DNA of 64,000 nt from Bacillus gaemokensis (GCF_001590835.1 NZ_LTAQ01000004.1:1-64000); one strand, 5' to 3'. Shown: positions 1 to 8,521, counted from the first letter of the stretch. Notes: generated by a model from the sequence alone, not told the origin. Program-made: numbers and translations.

Positions 1-1
1 A

Positions 2-1900
2 GGAGCGCATGCCTGTGGTATTGCTGTATCTCCAATTCCTCTAGATGAGAACATGGGGTTAATCACAGTAATCGATAATAAAACAAAAGAGCCTGTTACA
101 CTTACTCAAATCAATATGAAGGAAATCGATGCTCAGAACTTCGTAAAGCTTGATATCCTTGGTCTTGATACAGTAGAGACAATCAGTAACACAGTTGATT
201 TAGCAGGGTTAAAATGGGAAGATATCCTTCCAGAGAACATCGATACAGAAGATGAAAAGGTTTGGAACAGCGTTATTGACGATAACATTGGTATCTTCCA
301 GTGGGAGTCAGACTTTGCTCATCAAATCTATAAAGATTTGTTCTCAAACGAAACCATTGCAAAAATCAAAGCGGTGCATCCTAAGTTCTCATACATGGAC
401 TTATTCTCACTAGGGAATGCAATCCTTCGTCCTGCAGGCGCTTCGTATCGTGATTCTGTGGTACAAGGTGAGTTCTATGACAATGGTCATGAAGCATTGA
501 ATAAATTCCTTGCTCCAACACTAGGGCGACTTGCATATCAAGAGCAAATCATCGACTTCTTAGTTCAGTTCTGTGGCTATAGCGGTGGTGAGGCTGACTT
601 AGTAAGACGTGGTATTGGTAAGAAGGACAAGGCATTGCTAGACACATTGATTCCAGAAATCAAGGCAAGATTCATATCTAGTATGATTAAGAGATATCAG
701 ACTCGTAATGTGGTAGCTGAACAAATCTCTGAGCCATTCATTCAAGTAATCTTAGATGCTTCCAACTATGGATTCTCTATCAATCACTCAGATGCTTACT
801 CAGCAATGGGATATGTTATGGCATGGTTACGATACTACTATCCATTAGAGTTCATCACAGCAAACCTAAATGTAAACATTGGTAAGCAAGATAAGACTAC
901 TAAGCTAGTAGAGTTTGCGAAGTCAAAAGGTATAGCATTGAATGGTATCAAGTTCAGATACTCTCGTTCTGGATACATGTTTGATAAAGATACAAACTCA
1001 ATCTACCAAGGTATTGAGCCGATTAAGTACCTCAACTCTGCTATGGCTGATGGGCTATATGAGTTAAGAGACAGAGAGTATGAAAGCTTCATTGACCTGC
1101 TTATTGATATCAAGGATGGTACAAGAACTGTAGACTTGGCATCTTTAACAGAAGAAGAAGTTACTGCAGATGATTGGGATGTTTATGCAACAGGTGAAGA
1201 GCCTCCAACTATAACAGTACATCATGTAGACTTTGGCAATGCTAAATCAATTGGCTACAAAGAGTTTCTTTTACAAGACTTGTCCAAGGAAGAACTGAAG
1301 GAATTGAACAAGTTAGAGAAGCATGGTGGAGTTAGATATGTTGGAACACCAGTAGCAATCAACTCACGTCAAATGCAAATCTTAATAGCACTTAACTTCT
1401 TTAGTGAGTTTGGTGGCAATAGAAAACTTCTTAAGATATTTGAATTCTTTGAGAAGACTTATAGCCCTAAACATAAGCTAAAGACTAAGAGAGAGCGTTA
1501 TACAAAAACATTGCAATTTGAGCAAGATACGATTGATGAAAGCTTATCACTGGTAGAACAGTGTACATCAGAATTAGAGTTCCTTGGTCATATTGAGACA
1601 ATCAATGCAGAGATGCCTGCGAATATCTTAATCATGACAGAGGTATTGAAGCATAAGACATATACTCGTGCCAAGGCGTACCAGTTCTCAACAGGGGAGA
1701 CAAGAGAGTTTAAAATGGGTAGCAGAATCTATGCTCAAGTACCATTTGAAGAGCGTGATGTTATCCAGATTGTAAATGCCGATGTCAAACCAAAGAATAA
1801 GAAAATCAATGGTCACTGGCAACCATCTCCTACAGAGAAGGAAGTATGGCTCAAGGAAATCACGTTTATCAGAAAGGGAGTAGATAGTAGTGGCGAGTAA
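2..1900 (+). CDS. dnaE: DNA polymerase III alpha subunit, DnaE type (5'-truncated by window)
   Basis: Replicative DNA polymerase of the C family. The frame is open to the window edge, and residues before the first ATG (position 53) read HACGIAVSP, matching the HAAGVVIS block of DnaE, so the true start lies outside. KLDILGLDTVETI is the palm motif carrying the third catalytic Asp. Further DnaE blocks follow: FQWES, YQEQIIDFLVQFCGYSGGEAD, RRGIGKK and YGFSINHSDAYSAMGY. The last ~120 residues resemble the C-terminal OB-fold region. The first two catalytic Asp residues and the PHP domain would be upstream. The stop overlaps the GTG start of the next gene, suggesting one operon. Family assignment is firm; exact subtype cannot be judged from a fragment. 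Confidence 0.88.
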   Translation, partial: GAHACGIAVSPIPLDENMGLITVIDNKTKEPVTLTQINMKEIDAQNFVKLDILGLDTVETISNTVDLAGLKWEDILPENIDTEDEKVWNSVIDDNIGIFQWESDFAHQIYKDLFSNETIAKIKAVHPKFSYMDLFSLGNAILRPAGASYRDSVVQGEFYDNGHEALNKFLAPTLGRLAYQEQIIDFLVQFCGYSGGEADLVRRGIGKKDKALLDTLIPEIKARFISSMIKRYQTRNVVAEQISEPFIQVILDASNYGFSINHSDAYSAMGYVMAWLRYYYPLEFITANLNVNIGKQDKTTKLVEFAKSKGIALNGIKFRYSRSGYMFDKDTNSIYQGIEPIKYLNSAMADGLYELRDREYESFIDLLIDIKDGTRTVDLASLTEEEVTADDWDVYATGEEPPTITVHHVDFGNAKSIGYKEFLLQDLSKEELKELNKLEKHGGVRYVGTPVAINSRQMQILIALNFFSEFGGNRKLLKIFEFFEKTYSPKHKLKTKRERYTKTLQFEQDTIDESLSLVEQCTSELEFLGHIETINAEMPANILIMTEVLKHKTYTRAKAYQFSTGETREFKMGSRIYAQVPFEERDVIQIVNADVKPKNKKINGHWQPSPTEKEVWLKEITFIRKGVDSSGE

Positions 1901-2141
1901 AAAGAGACCTGTTATGTTTATCCCATCTAACTTTACAGTTGCAGAGAAAGTTAGAATTAGCTTTGAAGACTGCAATATCAAAATGCACGATGGCATTGAA
2001 ATGCTATATGCAAACATGTACAAAGACCATTTTGAAGGTGACCTTTACTATAAAGGTTGGGATATCTATACCGAAGATAACCCAGTAGTATTTTTAGACA
2101 AAATTGAATCAGTTATTTTACAGGAGGAACGATTAGTATGA
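1890..2141 (+). CDS. Hypothetical protein, 83 aa
   Basis: Small acidic protein, not recognised. It starts at a GTG that overlaps the polymerase stop by 11 bases, with AGAAAGGGAG as ribosome site. It ends with a 4-base overlap with the following ATG, so it belongs to the polymerase operon. Confidence 0.7.
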   Translation: MASKKRPVMFIPSNFTVAEKVRISFEDCNIKMHDGIEMLYANMYKDHFEGDLYYKGWDIYTEDNPVVFLDKIESVILQEERLV

Positions 2142-2473
2142 CAACTAAAACAATTACATTATCAGAGAAGAGATTTGAAGAAATCAAAAAAGGCACAGTA
2201 TTAAAGTTTGAAAATGACTTGTTTATCGTAGCAGAAATTGAAGGTGCTAAAAACGTAGACCCTGTCAACGATGCTTTATTTAGTCCAAGTTCTATTAGAA
2301 GCACACCATATTTCAGACAAGAGCGAGTGGAGGCTAAGTACAACTTAGTAAGCTTTATGAGTGGTTCTCGATTCTATGGTGAAAACACTTCTTTACAAGA
2401 ACTTATTCGAAAAATCACCAATCGTACTCGTAAGTTTCAAGTAGTAGATAAAATTGAATTTATCGAAGGTTAA
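2138..2473 (+). CDS. Hypothetical protein, 111 aa
   Basis: Not recognised. It overlaps the preceding gene by 4 bases (ATGA) and has a strong CAGGAGG site upstream. No membrane segment or metal motif is visible. It is the last gene before a pair of 19-bp elements at 2470-2514. Confidence 0.7.
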   Translation: MTTKTITLSEKRFEEIKKGTVLKFENDLFIVAEIEGAKNVDPVNDALFSPSSIRSTPYFRQERVEAKYNLVSFMSGSRFYGENTSLQELIRKITNRTRKFQVVDKIEFIEG

Positions 2474-2486
2474 ACAAATCCATTAA
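2470..2486 (+). repeat. 19-bp intergenic element, copy 1 (variant)
   Basis: TTAAACAAATCCATTAA, overlapping the preceding stop codon. It is followed after 3-4 bases by TATAAT (2489-2494) and then a second copy. Confidence 0.7.
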
Positions 2487-2495
2487 GATATAATA

Positions 2496-2514
2496 TTAAA
2501 CAAAACCATTGCAA
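2496..2514 (+). repeat. 19-bp intergenic element, copy 2
   Basis: Perfect TTAAACAAAACCATTGCAA immediately before the AAGGGGATA ribosome site of the thymidylate synthase gene. Confidence 0.85.
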
Positions 2515-2525
2515 AGGGGATAGTT

Positions 2526-3446
2526 ATGAATACAGCAGACCTGCAGTACAACGGCATTATTAAAGAGATTATAGAGAATGGCAAATGGGATAAGGATGTG
2601 AGAGCAAAGTGGGCTGACGGCTCACCTGCTCCCACTAAGTCCATTCTGAATGTATCAATGACATTTGATAATGGTTCAGATATTCCATTAATTACTTCAA
2701 AGAGAGTCGCTGTTAAATCAGCACTGGTTGAAATGTTTTGGATTTGGCTTAAGAAGTCCAATGTTGTCCAATATCTTCGTGATATGGGTTCAACGATTTG
2801 GGATGAATGGGAGAAGCCAGATGGCACAATCGGACGTGCGTACGGATGGCAATTAGCCAATAAGCGCAGAAAGGTTAAGGCAGATGAACTATTCTTTGAA
2901 ATGTGGAATAATGGCGAAATATCAAGTGCTATTCCTATCTTTGAAAAAGACGATAAACCATTTACTCATGTAATGCTAGACCAAGTAGACTATCTTCTTT
3001 ACATCCTTAAGAAGAATCCTTATTCACGAAGAATTAAGACTACTCTATGGTGTGTAGAAGACTTAGATGACATGGCTTTAGAGCCTTGTGTGTATGAAAC
3101 TCACTGGCAATTATGGGATGATAAGTTACATCTTACAGTCAATATTCGCAGTAATGATATGGCTCTAGGCAATCCATTTAATATCTATCAATATGCAATT
3201 CTACATCGAATGATTGCACAAGTAACTGGTTATAAGGTTGGTACAATCCACTTCAATATTGACAATGCTCATATCTATGACAGACACCTTGAAGCGTTAG
3301 AAGGGCAATTAGAGATGCCTACATTTGAAGTCCCAGATATCTGGATTAACCCAGAGGTTACAAGCTTCTATAAATTCACTGTAGATGATGTGAAGGTAAT
3401 AGATTACAAGCATGGTGAGACAATCAGAATGGAGGTAGCTATCTGA
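2526..3446 (+). CDS. thyA: Thymidylate synthase, ThyA family
   Basis: Converts dUMP to dTMP with methylene-tetrahydrofolate. The 306 residues cover the whole family length. Visible blocks are IWDEW and IGRAYGWQ near residues 92-110, the active-site Cys at about residue 188 (EPCVYETHWQ), RSNDMALGNPFNIYQYA for dUMP binding, and HFNIDNAHIYDRHLE near the C-terminus. The catalytic Cys, RSxD and HxY elements are present. The AAGGGGATAGTT ribosome site directly follows a 19-bp element. The stop overlaps the next gene, a DHFR-dUTPase fusion, by 1 base, giving a complete dTMP pathway in one transcript. Confidence 0.95.
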   Translation: MNTADLQYNGIIKEIIENGKWDKDVRAKWADGSPAPTKSILNVSMTFDNGSDIPLITSKRVAVKSALVEMFWIWLKKSNVVQYLRDMGSTIWDEWEKPDGTIGRAYGWQLANKRRKVKADELFFEMWNNGEISSAIPIFEKDDKPFTHVMLDQVDYLLYILKKNPYSRRIKTTLWCVEDLDDMALEPCVYETHWQLWDDKLHLTVNIRSNDMALGNPFNIYQYAILHRMIAQVTGYKVGTIHFNIDNAHIYDRHLEALEGQLEMPTFEVPDIWINPEVTSFYKFTVDDVKVIDYKHGETIRMEVAI

Positions 3447-4486
3447 TGATTAAGATGATAGCTTGTGTAGACAGCAATATGGGAATTGGCAAGGATAATG
3501 AACTCCTTGTCCATCTCCCAGAAGACCTAAAGCATTTCAAAGAAACAACTACTGGAAGAGTATGTATCTTTGGTAGAACAACATTTGAATCACTGCCTAT
3601 CAAGCCACTTCCAAATAGAAAGAACGTTGTACTAACAAGAGACAAGGACTTCTCTCATATAGGATGCAAGACAGTTCACAGCGTTGAAGAAGTAATTCAA
3701 TTATCAAAGACTACTGATGTGTTTATATGTGGTGGAGCAAATGTATATAAGCAATTTATGCCACATGTTGATGAATTAATTATCTCTCATATGAAAGCTA
3801 GTTTTGATGCTGATACATTCTTTCCAGATATAGATAAATCTATATGGGAAGATTACGATTCTGAAAGCATAGTCGATAAAGTAGAATTTGAGATTGTTAA
3901 ATACCGTAGAAAATCAAATAACCCAGAAAGAGGTAAGTCTATGACAATTACAACAGCAGATATTAAAGGAAAATCAATTAAGGAGTTAGTTATGGAACAC
4001 GGAGAGAAAGCAGTATTAGAGGCAGTGTCACAGAAGATTCGTGGATTTGAAGTAGTGAAAGATGAGCATCGTAAGAATAAAGGCGTAGAGATTCAAAAGC
4101 CAAAAAGAGGAACTAGTCGCAGTGCAGGATATGACTTCTTCTCACCTATAGATGTTACGATTGGGGTCGGAGAACAGAAGATGATTTGGTTAGATGTAAA
4201 GGCTTATATGCAGTCGAATGAGGTTCTTTTAATAGATGTTCGTTCTTCTCAAGGTAAACCAAGAATTCGTCTGGCAAATACGATTGGAGTTATCGATTCT
4301 GACTACTACGGAAATGTAAAGAACGATGGTAACATTGGTATCATGTTAGAGAATCATGGCTCTCAACCATATGTAATTAAAACTGGCGATAGAATCGCCC
4401 AAGGCATCTTCACTGTCTATCTAGTTGCAGATGAAGACGAGTGCATCAACGAGACACGAAAGGGTGGCTACGGCTCTACTAACTAG
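3446..4486 (+). CDS. Fused dihydrofolate reductase - dUTPase
   Basis: Two enzymes in one 346-aa chain. Residues 1-155 are DHFR: IACVDSNMGIGKDNELLVHLPEDL, GRTTFESLP, and FICGGANVYKQF for NADPH binding. Residues about 205-346 are a trimeric dUTPase: motif 1 RSAGYDFF, motif 2 VRSSQGKP, motif 3 GVIDSDYYGN with the catalytic Asp, motif 4 GDRIAQGIF, and the C-terminal P-loop-like RKGGYGSTN. The linker contains an in-frame ATG at 3941 preceded by GAAAGAGG at good spacing, so dUTPase alone (about 181 aa) may also be made. The products complement thymidylate synthase: dUTPase supplies dUMP and DHFR regenerates tetrahydrofolate. Fusion of these two domains is uncommon as far as I know. Confidence 0.9.
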   Translation: MIKMIACVDSNMGIGKDNELLVHLPEDLKHFKETTTGRVCIFGRTTFESLPIKPLPNRKNVVLTRDKDFSHIGCKTVHSVEEVIQLSKTTDVFICGGANVYKQFMPHVDELIISHMKASFDADTFFPDIDKSIWEDYDSESIVDKVEFEIVKYRRKSNNPERGKSMTITTADIKGKSIKELVMEHGEKAVLEAVSQKIRGFEVVKDEHRKNKGVEIQKPKRGTSRSAGYDFFSPIDVTIGVGEQKMIWLDVKAYMQSNEVLLIDVRSSQGKPRIRLANTIGVIDSDYYGNVKNDGNIGIMLENHGSQPYVIKTGDRIAQGIFTVYLVADEDECINETRKGGYGSTN

Positions 4487-4496
4487 TATTAACTTC

Positions 4497-4527
4497 AAAG
4501 ACTATGTCGAAATGGCATAGTCTTTTT
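4497..4527 (+). terminator. Rho-independent terminator after DHFR-dUTPase gene
   Basis: Perfect 10-bp stem AAAGACTATG / CATAGTCTTT with a 9-base loop, followed by a T run. It ends the thymidylate operon. Confidence 0.85.
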
Positions 4528-4538
4528 CAATATATTTG

Positions 4539-4567
4539 TTGACTTATCAAATCTACTGTATTACTAT
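4539..4567 (+). promoter_or_regulatory. Sigma-A type promoter
   Basis: -35 TTGACT (4539-4544), 17-bp spacer, -10 TACTAT (4562-4567). The inverted repeat TACTGTA...TACAGTA (4554-4582) flanks the -10 box and shares an 11-bp sequence with the promoter at 16422. Confidence 0.75.
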
Positions 4568-4603
4568 ATAAGTGTTACAGTAAATGGATAAAAGAGGGAA
4601 GTT

Positions 4604-4739
4604 ATGAAGGTTAAAAGGTGCTAAAAGGATAGCAGTAGAATATGCTTTCATGTTTGATGGCACAAATGCTACACTAAGCAATCTAAGAATGAGCGTTGAT
4701 GAAGCAATGGATATTATGAGAGATAAGGGGTGTCGTTAA
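4604..4739 (+). pseudogene. Small ORF apparently broken by a +1 shift
   Basis: An ATG at 4604 with a good AGAGGGAAG site opens a frame that stops after 6 codons. The frame one base over has no usable upstream start, but reads on to a stop at 4737-4739 (…FMFDGTNATLSNLRMSVDEAM…). Skipping one base in the run TTAAAAGG joins the two into about 44 residues. This could be a frameshifted gene, a programmed shift, or a 29-aa ORF from ATG 4650, which lacks a ribosome site. Confidence 0.35.
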
Positions 4740-5125
4740 TGTACTGGTATGAATACAGATTAAGAGGATTTAGCCTTGGCTGTCAGCCAAAGGACTTTGT
4801 AGATGTTAATCATGAGCATGGTAGATTTGGAGCAGTAGCTTACAATCGTGAATTAACAGATGAAGAAGTTGAAAGATATGAGTTGACTAAGATTGAGCCA
4901 AAGGAGAACAAGTTGAAGGTTCTTGCAAAAGAGATGGTCTGGGTTAACGATGAACTAGATAAAGAGAACCTTTATGAATGGGATAGAGATGAGTTTAAAA
5001 AGAAAGCCGATGAAATTCAAATGAAGGTTATCTCTGGTAATTATAGCATTGATTTATTTATTCAATACATGAATGAGTATCGAAATTTGAGCCTTGGAGA
5101 ATACAATGAATGGATTAAAAGCTAA
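4739..5125 (+). CDS. Hypothetical phage protein, 128 aa
   Basis: The N-terminal block YWYEYRLRGFSLGCQPKDF followed by AYNRELTDEEV resembles small uncharacterised proteins I associate with Firmicute phages. No function is known to me. ATG 4739 is preferred over the upstream GTG at 4730 because AAGGGG lies about 9 bases before it and it overlaps the preceding TAA. Confidence 0.7.
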   Translation: MYWYEYRLRGFSLGCQPKDFVDVNHEHGRFGAVAYNRELTDEEVERYELTKIEPKENKLKVLAKEMVWVNDELDKENLYEWDRDEFKKKADEIQMKVISGNYSIDLFIQYMNEYRNLSLGEYNEWIKS

Positions 5126-5150
5126 TAAAACTCAGATTTTAATAACTATT
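5124..5150 (+). repeat. Second dispersed element, copy 1
   Basis: AATAAAA, 6 bases, then TTTTAATAACTATT. It lies in the short gap between two genes and overlaps the stop codon of the first. Its right part TTAATAACTATTAA is a palindrome. Confidence 0.65.
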
Positions 5151-5175
5151 AAGCTAAAGGGCAGGAGATGAAATT

Positions 5176-5529
5176 ATGGGAATTTACTATCATGGAACAA
5201 CTCTTAAAAATAAAGATAATATCATAAGACAAGGGTTTATAATCGGAGAACTCAAATCATCTCACTCAATCGGAAATGGCATTTACCTCACAGACTTAAA
5301 AGATATGGCGTTAAAGTACGGAGAGGATATTGTAACGGTGGAGATAGATGATAGCAAAATTATTGAGTTTGAAAATTATGGTCAGATTCAAAACTATATT
5401 TATGAAAAAACAGGGAATATTGAAGTTAAATACTTGAAAAACTGTTTGTTGTCTGACGACAAAATAGGAGTTAAGCATGAAGATATGGTTGTAATATATG
5501 ATACACACGAGATTAATATCATTGGATAA
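5176..5529 (+). CDS. Putative ADP-ribosyltransferase-fold protein
   Basis: A 117-aa protein with the layout of small ART/PARP-like domains: YYHGTTLKNKDNIIRQGF at the N-terminus (His of the NAD-binding triad at residue 6), GNGIYLTD about 30 residues later (the Tyr), and a late acidic HEDMVVIYD that could hold the third residue. Phages use such enzymes to modify host RNA polymerase or other host proteins, but the target here is unknown. AGGGCAGGAG precedes the ATG. Length is at the lower limit for the fold, so an inactive or diverged member is possible. Confidence 0.55.
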   Translation: MGIYYHGTTLKNKDNIIRQGFIIGELKSSHSIGNGIYLTDLKDMALKYGEDIVTVEIDDSKIIEFENYGQIQNYIYEKTGNIEVKYLKNCLLSDDKIGVKHEDMVVIYDTHEINIIG

Positions 5530-5552
5530 AATATATAAGGAGGACGACACGG

Positions 5553-5729
5553 ATGTATAAGCTGATTGTAACTTATAATTCACCAAAGCTAGAAAAGGAA
5601 GTTGTAGAAGAATTTACCTTTAAAACAAAAGATGAATTTAATGAAGGTTATAAGGATATTGTGATTCAAAATTATAAATTAGGCGTGGAGTATGTGAAAT
5701 ATGATTTTGAGTTCACATTGAAAGTGTGA
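5553..5729 (+). CDS. Small hypothetical protein, 58 aa
   Basis: ATG at 5553 follows a near-ideal AAGGAGG. The frame (MYKLIVTYNSPKLEKEV…) ends at TGA 5727-5729. Charged, no motif recognised. The next promoter begins at the stop codon. Confidence 0.65.
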   Translation: MYKLIVTYNSPKLEKEVVEEFTFKTKDEFNEGYKDIVIQNYKLGVEYVKYDFEFTLKV

Positions 5730-5758
5730 TTGACATAGTGTGGCTATGATGCTACACT
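5730..5758 (+). promoter_or_regulatory. Sigma-A promoter upstream of helicase gene
   Basis: TTGACA (5730-5735), 17 bp, TACACT (5753-5758). A dyad ATAGTGT / ACACTAT (5735-5760) covers the spacer and -10. A 19-bp element follows 12 bases downstream. Confidence 0.75.
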
Positions 5759-5769
5759 ATTGATATTAC

Positions 5770-5788
5770 TTAAACAAAACCATTAAAA
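5770..5788 (+). repeat. 19-bp intergenic element, copy 3
   Basis: TTAAACAAAACCATTAAAA directly before the TAGGAGGAG ribosome site of the helicase gene. Confidence 0.85.
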
Positions 5789-5801
5789 TAGGAGGAGCAA
5801 G

Positions 5802-8036
5802 ATGACTACAATTAAAGGTACAGCTAAATTACAAAGAGTAACGTTTTCAAAAGGAGATTTTGTGATTGGAGGATTCAAACCAATCGATGTAGAAGGGGAT
5901 GTTGAGGTTAATCCCAAGTATGGCACTTTCTCTATGAAAGGCAACATGCCTGCCATGATTGAAGATGCAGAGTATTACTTTGAGGCGGAAGCAGGACAAC
6001 GTCATCCTCAGTATGGATTAGGATATGATTTAATCTTCATCAGACAGAATGTAAATCTTGATGTAAATAGCCCAGAATCAGTAAAGGAGTTCTTGGAAAT
6101 TGTCTTAACCAAGAGACAGGTAAATGCCCTGTATGAAGCATTTGACAACCCTATCGAGGTCATTGAAAGAAAGGATGTTCAAGAGCTTACTAAAGCAAAG
6201 GGGATTGGTCTTGCTTATGCTAGAAAAATCATTGAGCATTATGAATCACAAAAGGATTACTCACATGCATACATTGAACTAGGAAAGCATGGACTGAAGC
6301 CTAAGACAATTAAGAAGATTGTTGACCACTATGGCTCACCAGAACTGGCTGTAGAGAAGATTTCAGAGAATCCATATTCATTAATTGAAATTGATGGCTT
6401 TGCATTTAAGAAGTGTGATGAGATATTCATTAATATGGGCGGAGATAAGAACTCTGAGGTTCGAATCAAGGAATTCTTAATATATGTACTGAAAGAAGAG
6501 GCTAGTAAAGGTCACACATGGATGACTCCAATGAACCTAATCATTGCAACAAATGAGTATATCCCTACTGTAGACAAGGCTCTTGTTGGAAGAATGATGT
6601 TGGCAGACAAAGAAACATTTTACTTTTCAGAGGATAAGGGTAAAATTTCACTTACCGCATTTGTTTTACTTGAGAAATTAGTAGCAGGGCAGTTAGGGAG
6701 AATTCTTTCTGCAGAAAACACCTTTGATTACAAGGGTTGGGAAGATGTTGTAGATACGATAGAAGATACTCAAGGATGGAAATTCACAGAGCAACAACGT
6801 GATGAAGCCATGGTTATGATGCTTGAGAATAACATCTCTATCCTGCAAGGTTATGGTGGTACTGGTAAAACAACCACTCTAAAAGCAGTAGCTGATGTTC
6901 TTGAACAGAAAGGGTACTTGTATGCCCAATGTGCCTTAAGTGGTAAAGCTTCTTCGAATCTAGCGCTGGTAACAGGGAAGGATGGTAGTACAATTCATAG
7001 ATTGTTAAACTATATCCCATTCAAAGGATTCTACTATAATCAGAACAACCCTTTACCATATGACATCATCATTCTGGACGAGGTCTCCATGGTAGATGCC
7101 AAGCTATTTGCTAGTTTACTATTAGCAATTCGCACAGGAGCAAAGCTAATCATGCTAGGGGATAGTCAGCAGTTAGAGTCAATTGGCGTTCCAGTTATGA
7201 TGCCTATGATTCAATCTGGTGTCATTCCTACAATGACTCTTACACAAATCCACAGACAGGCTCAAAAGTCTGCCGTTGTAACAGACAGTATTGCCATTCG
7301 ACAAGGTGTACAAGTTGTTAAAGAGCGACTTGGTCGTGTCACTCATGGTGAACTGCAGGATTTAGAGTATGAGTTAGTATTAGATGATGACAAAATCTTC
7401 TTAGAAGTAATGAAAGAGTTTCATAAACATATTCAGAATAATGACATCATGGATGTACAAATACTTACTCAACAAAGAGAGAAGGGTAAGACATCTTGTT
7501 TACTTCTTAATAAGTCATGTCAGAAGATATATAACCCAGAAGCACAAGGTAAGAAGTATGTTCAGATTGGTAAAGAGGACACTGGATACATTCTGCGTAA
7601 AGGCGACAAGGTTATCAATGTTAGAAACAACTATCAAGCTGTAGATGAGAATGATAGAGAGTGTCCTGTATTCAATGGAAACGTTGGTATGCTAATAGAC
7701 TTTGATATCGATGAGAACGATGATGAGTACATGTTAATAGACTTTGAGGGAATTGGTCTTGTAAAAGTATACGAGGAATTCTACAACTCTATTGAATTAG
7801 CATATGCAATCACAGTCCATAAATCACAGGGTTCTTCAAGCAAGATTATTATTGTGGCTCTACCATACCATTACACTCTTAATAGTCGTCAGTTATTCTA
7901 TACTGCTATTACTCGTACAAGAGAGCATTGTGTTGTTGTGGCAACTAAGAAAACAATCTCTAGTGCAATTTCTAAGGACGTAGTATCGAAGAAACGAACA
8001 TATCTGGCAGGTTATTTAAAGGAAATGGTAGCCTAA
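5802..8036 (+). CDS. RecD2-like superfamily 1 DNA helicase
   Basis: ATP-driven 5'-3' DNA helicase of the RecD2 type, 744 aa. The N-terminal half has helix-hairpin-helix-like segments (AKGIGLAYARKIIEHYES; HGLKPKTIKKIVDHYGSPELA). The motor begins near residue 345: Walker A GYGGTGKTTT, Walker B IIILDEVSMVD, motif III GDSQQLESIG, motif V AYAITVHKSQGSS and motif VI FYTAITRTREH. All ATPase motifs are intact. The start follows AGGAGGAG. It is placed in the replication/nucleotide block and probably acts in phage DNA replication or recombination. Confidence 0.9.
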   Translation: MTTIKGTAKLQRVTFSKGDFVIGGFKPIDVEGDVEVNPKYGTFSMKGNMPAMIEDAEYYFEAEAGQRHPQYGLGYDLIFIRQNVNLDVNSPESVKEFLEIVLTKRQVNALYEAFDNPIEVIERKDVQELTKAKGIGLAYARKIIEHYESQKDYSHAYIELGKHGLKPKTIKKIVDHYGSPELAVEKISENPYSLIEIDGFAFKKCDEIFINMGGDKNSEVRIKEFLIYVLKEEASKGHTWMTPMNLIIATNEYIPTVDKALVGRMMLADKETFYFSEDKGKISLTAFVLLEKLVAGQLGRILSAENTFDYKGWEDVVDTIEDTQGWKFTEQQRDEAMVMMLENNISILQGYGGTGKTTTLKAVADVLEQKGYLYAQCALSGKASSNLALVTGKDGSTIHRLLNYIPFKGFYYNQNNPLPYDIIILDEVSMVDAKLFASLLLAIRTGAKLIMLGDSQQLESIGVPVMMPMIQSGVIPTMTLTQIHRQAQKSAVVTDSIAIRQGVQVVKERLGRVTHGELQDLEYELVLDDDKIFLEVMKEFHKHIQNNDIMDVQILTQQREKGKTSCLLLNKSCQKIYNPEAQGKKYVQIGKEDTGYILRKGDKVINVRNNYQAVDENDRECPVFNGNVGMLIDFDIDENDDEYMLIDFEGIGLVKVYEEFYNSIELAYAITVHKSQGSSSKIIIVALPYHYTLNSRQLFYTAITRTREHCVVVATKKTISSAISKDVVSKKRTYLAGYLKEMVA

Positions 8037-8043
8037 AAATATA

Positions 8044-8062
8044 TTAAACAAAACCATTGCAA
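8044..8062 (+). repeat. 19-bp intergenic element, copy 4
   Basis: Perfect TTAAACAAAACCATTGCAA. Its last six bases serve as the -35 box of the next promoter. Confidence 0.85.
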
Positions 8063-8085
8063 CGGATTTCTGTTTATGGTATAAT
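8057..8085 (+). promoter_or_regulatory. Promoter of the ribonucleotide reductase cluster
   Basis: TTGCAA (end of the 19-bp element), 17-bp spacer, perfect TATAAT (8080-8085) with an upstream TGG. The dyad TGGTATAA (8077-8084) / TTATACCA (8111-8118) links the -10 box to the next element copy. Confidence 0.75.
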
Positions 8086-8118
8086 AGTTCTTGTTGGTAG
8101 ATAATTTCTTTTATACCA

Positions 8119-8137
8119 TTAAACAAAACCATTGAAA
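8119..8137 (+). repeat. 19-bp intergenic element, copy 5
   Basis: TTAAACAAAACCATTGAAA just before AAGAGGTG, the nrdI ribosome site. Confidence 0.85.
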
Positions 8138-8149
8138 AAGAGGTGTGAA

Positions 8150-8518
8150 ATGAGAGTAGTTTATGCATCAATGACAGGAAATGTACAGCGCTTTGTAGCT
8201 AATCTGGACTTTCCTAAGGCACAGATTGTAAAAGGGCAAGACTTAATAGTAGATGAACCTTTCGTTCTCATTACTTACACAACTGGCTTTGGTCAAGTTC
8301 CTGTGGAGGTAAAAGAGTTTCTACAACATAACAGCAAGAATATGGTTGCTGTAGTGGGCAGTGGCAACAGAAATTGGGGCAAGATGTTCTGTAAAGGCGC
8401 TGTCGATATAGCAACTAACTATAACATTCCACTACTTCATAAGTTTGAAATAAGTGGATTGCCAGAAGATGTAGAAACAGTCACATCAAAGATAAGAAAC
8501 ATACGAAAGGATGATTGA
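8150..8518 (+). CDS. nrdI: NrdI flavodoxin-like protein
   Basis: Flavoprotein that activates the dimanganese-tyrosyl cofactor of class Ib ribonucleotide reductase. At 122 aa it has the usual length. VVYASMTGNVQRFV is the FMN phosphate-binding loop; TYTTGFGQVP and VVGSGNRNWGKMFC are the further flavin contacts. ATG 8150 is chosen because AAGAGGTG ends 5 bases before it; the in-frame TTG at 8132 lies inside the repeat element. It is followed 3 bases later by nrdE. Confidence 0.92.
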   Translation: MRVVYASMTGNVQRFVANLDFPKAQIVKGQDLIVDEPFVLITYTTGFGQVPVEVKEFLQHNSKNMVAVVGSGNRNWGKMFCKGAVDIATNYNIPLLHKFEISGLPEDVETVTSKIRNIRKDD

Positions 8519-8521
8519 GTT

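Noticed and set aside
2489-2494. TATAAT between element copies 1 and 2 as a promoter
   Set aside because: No acceptable -35 at 16-18 bp, so not listed separately; it remains possible with an activator.
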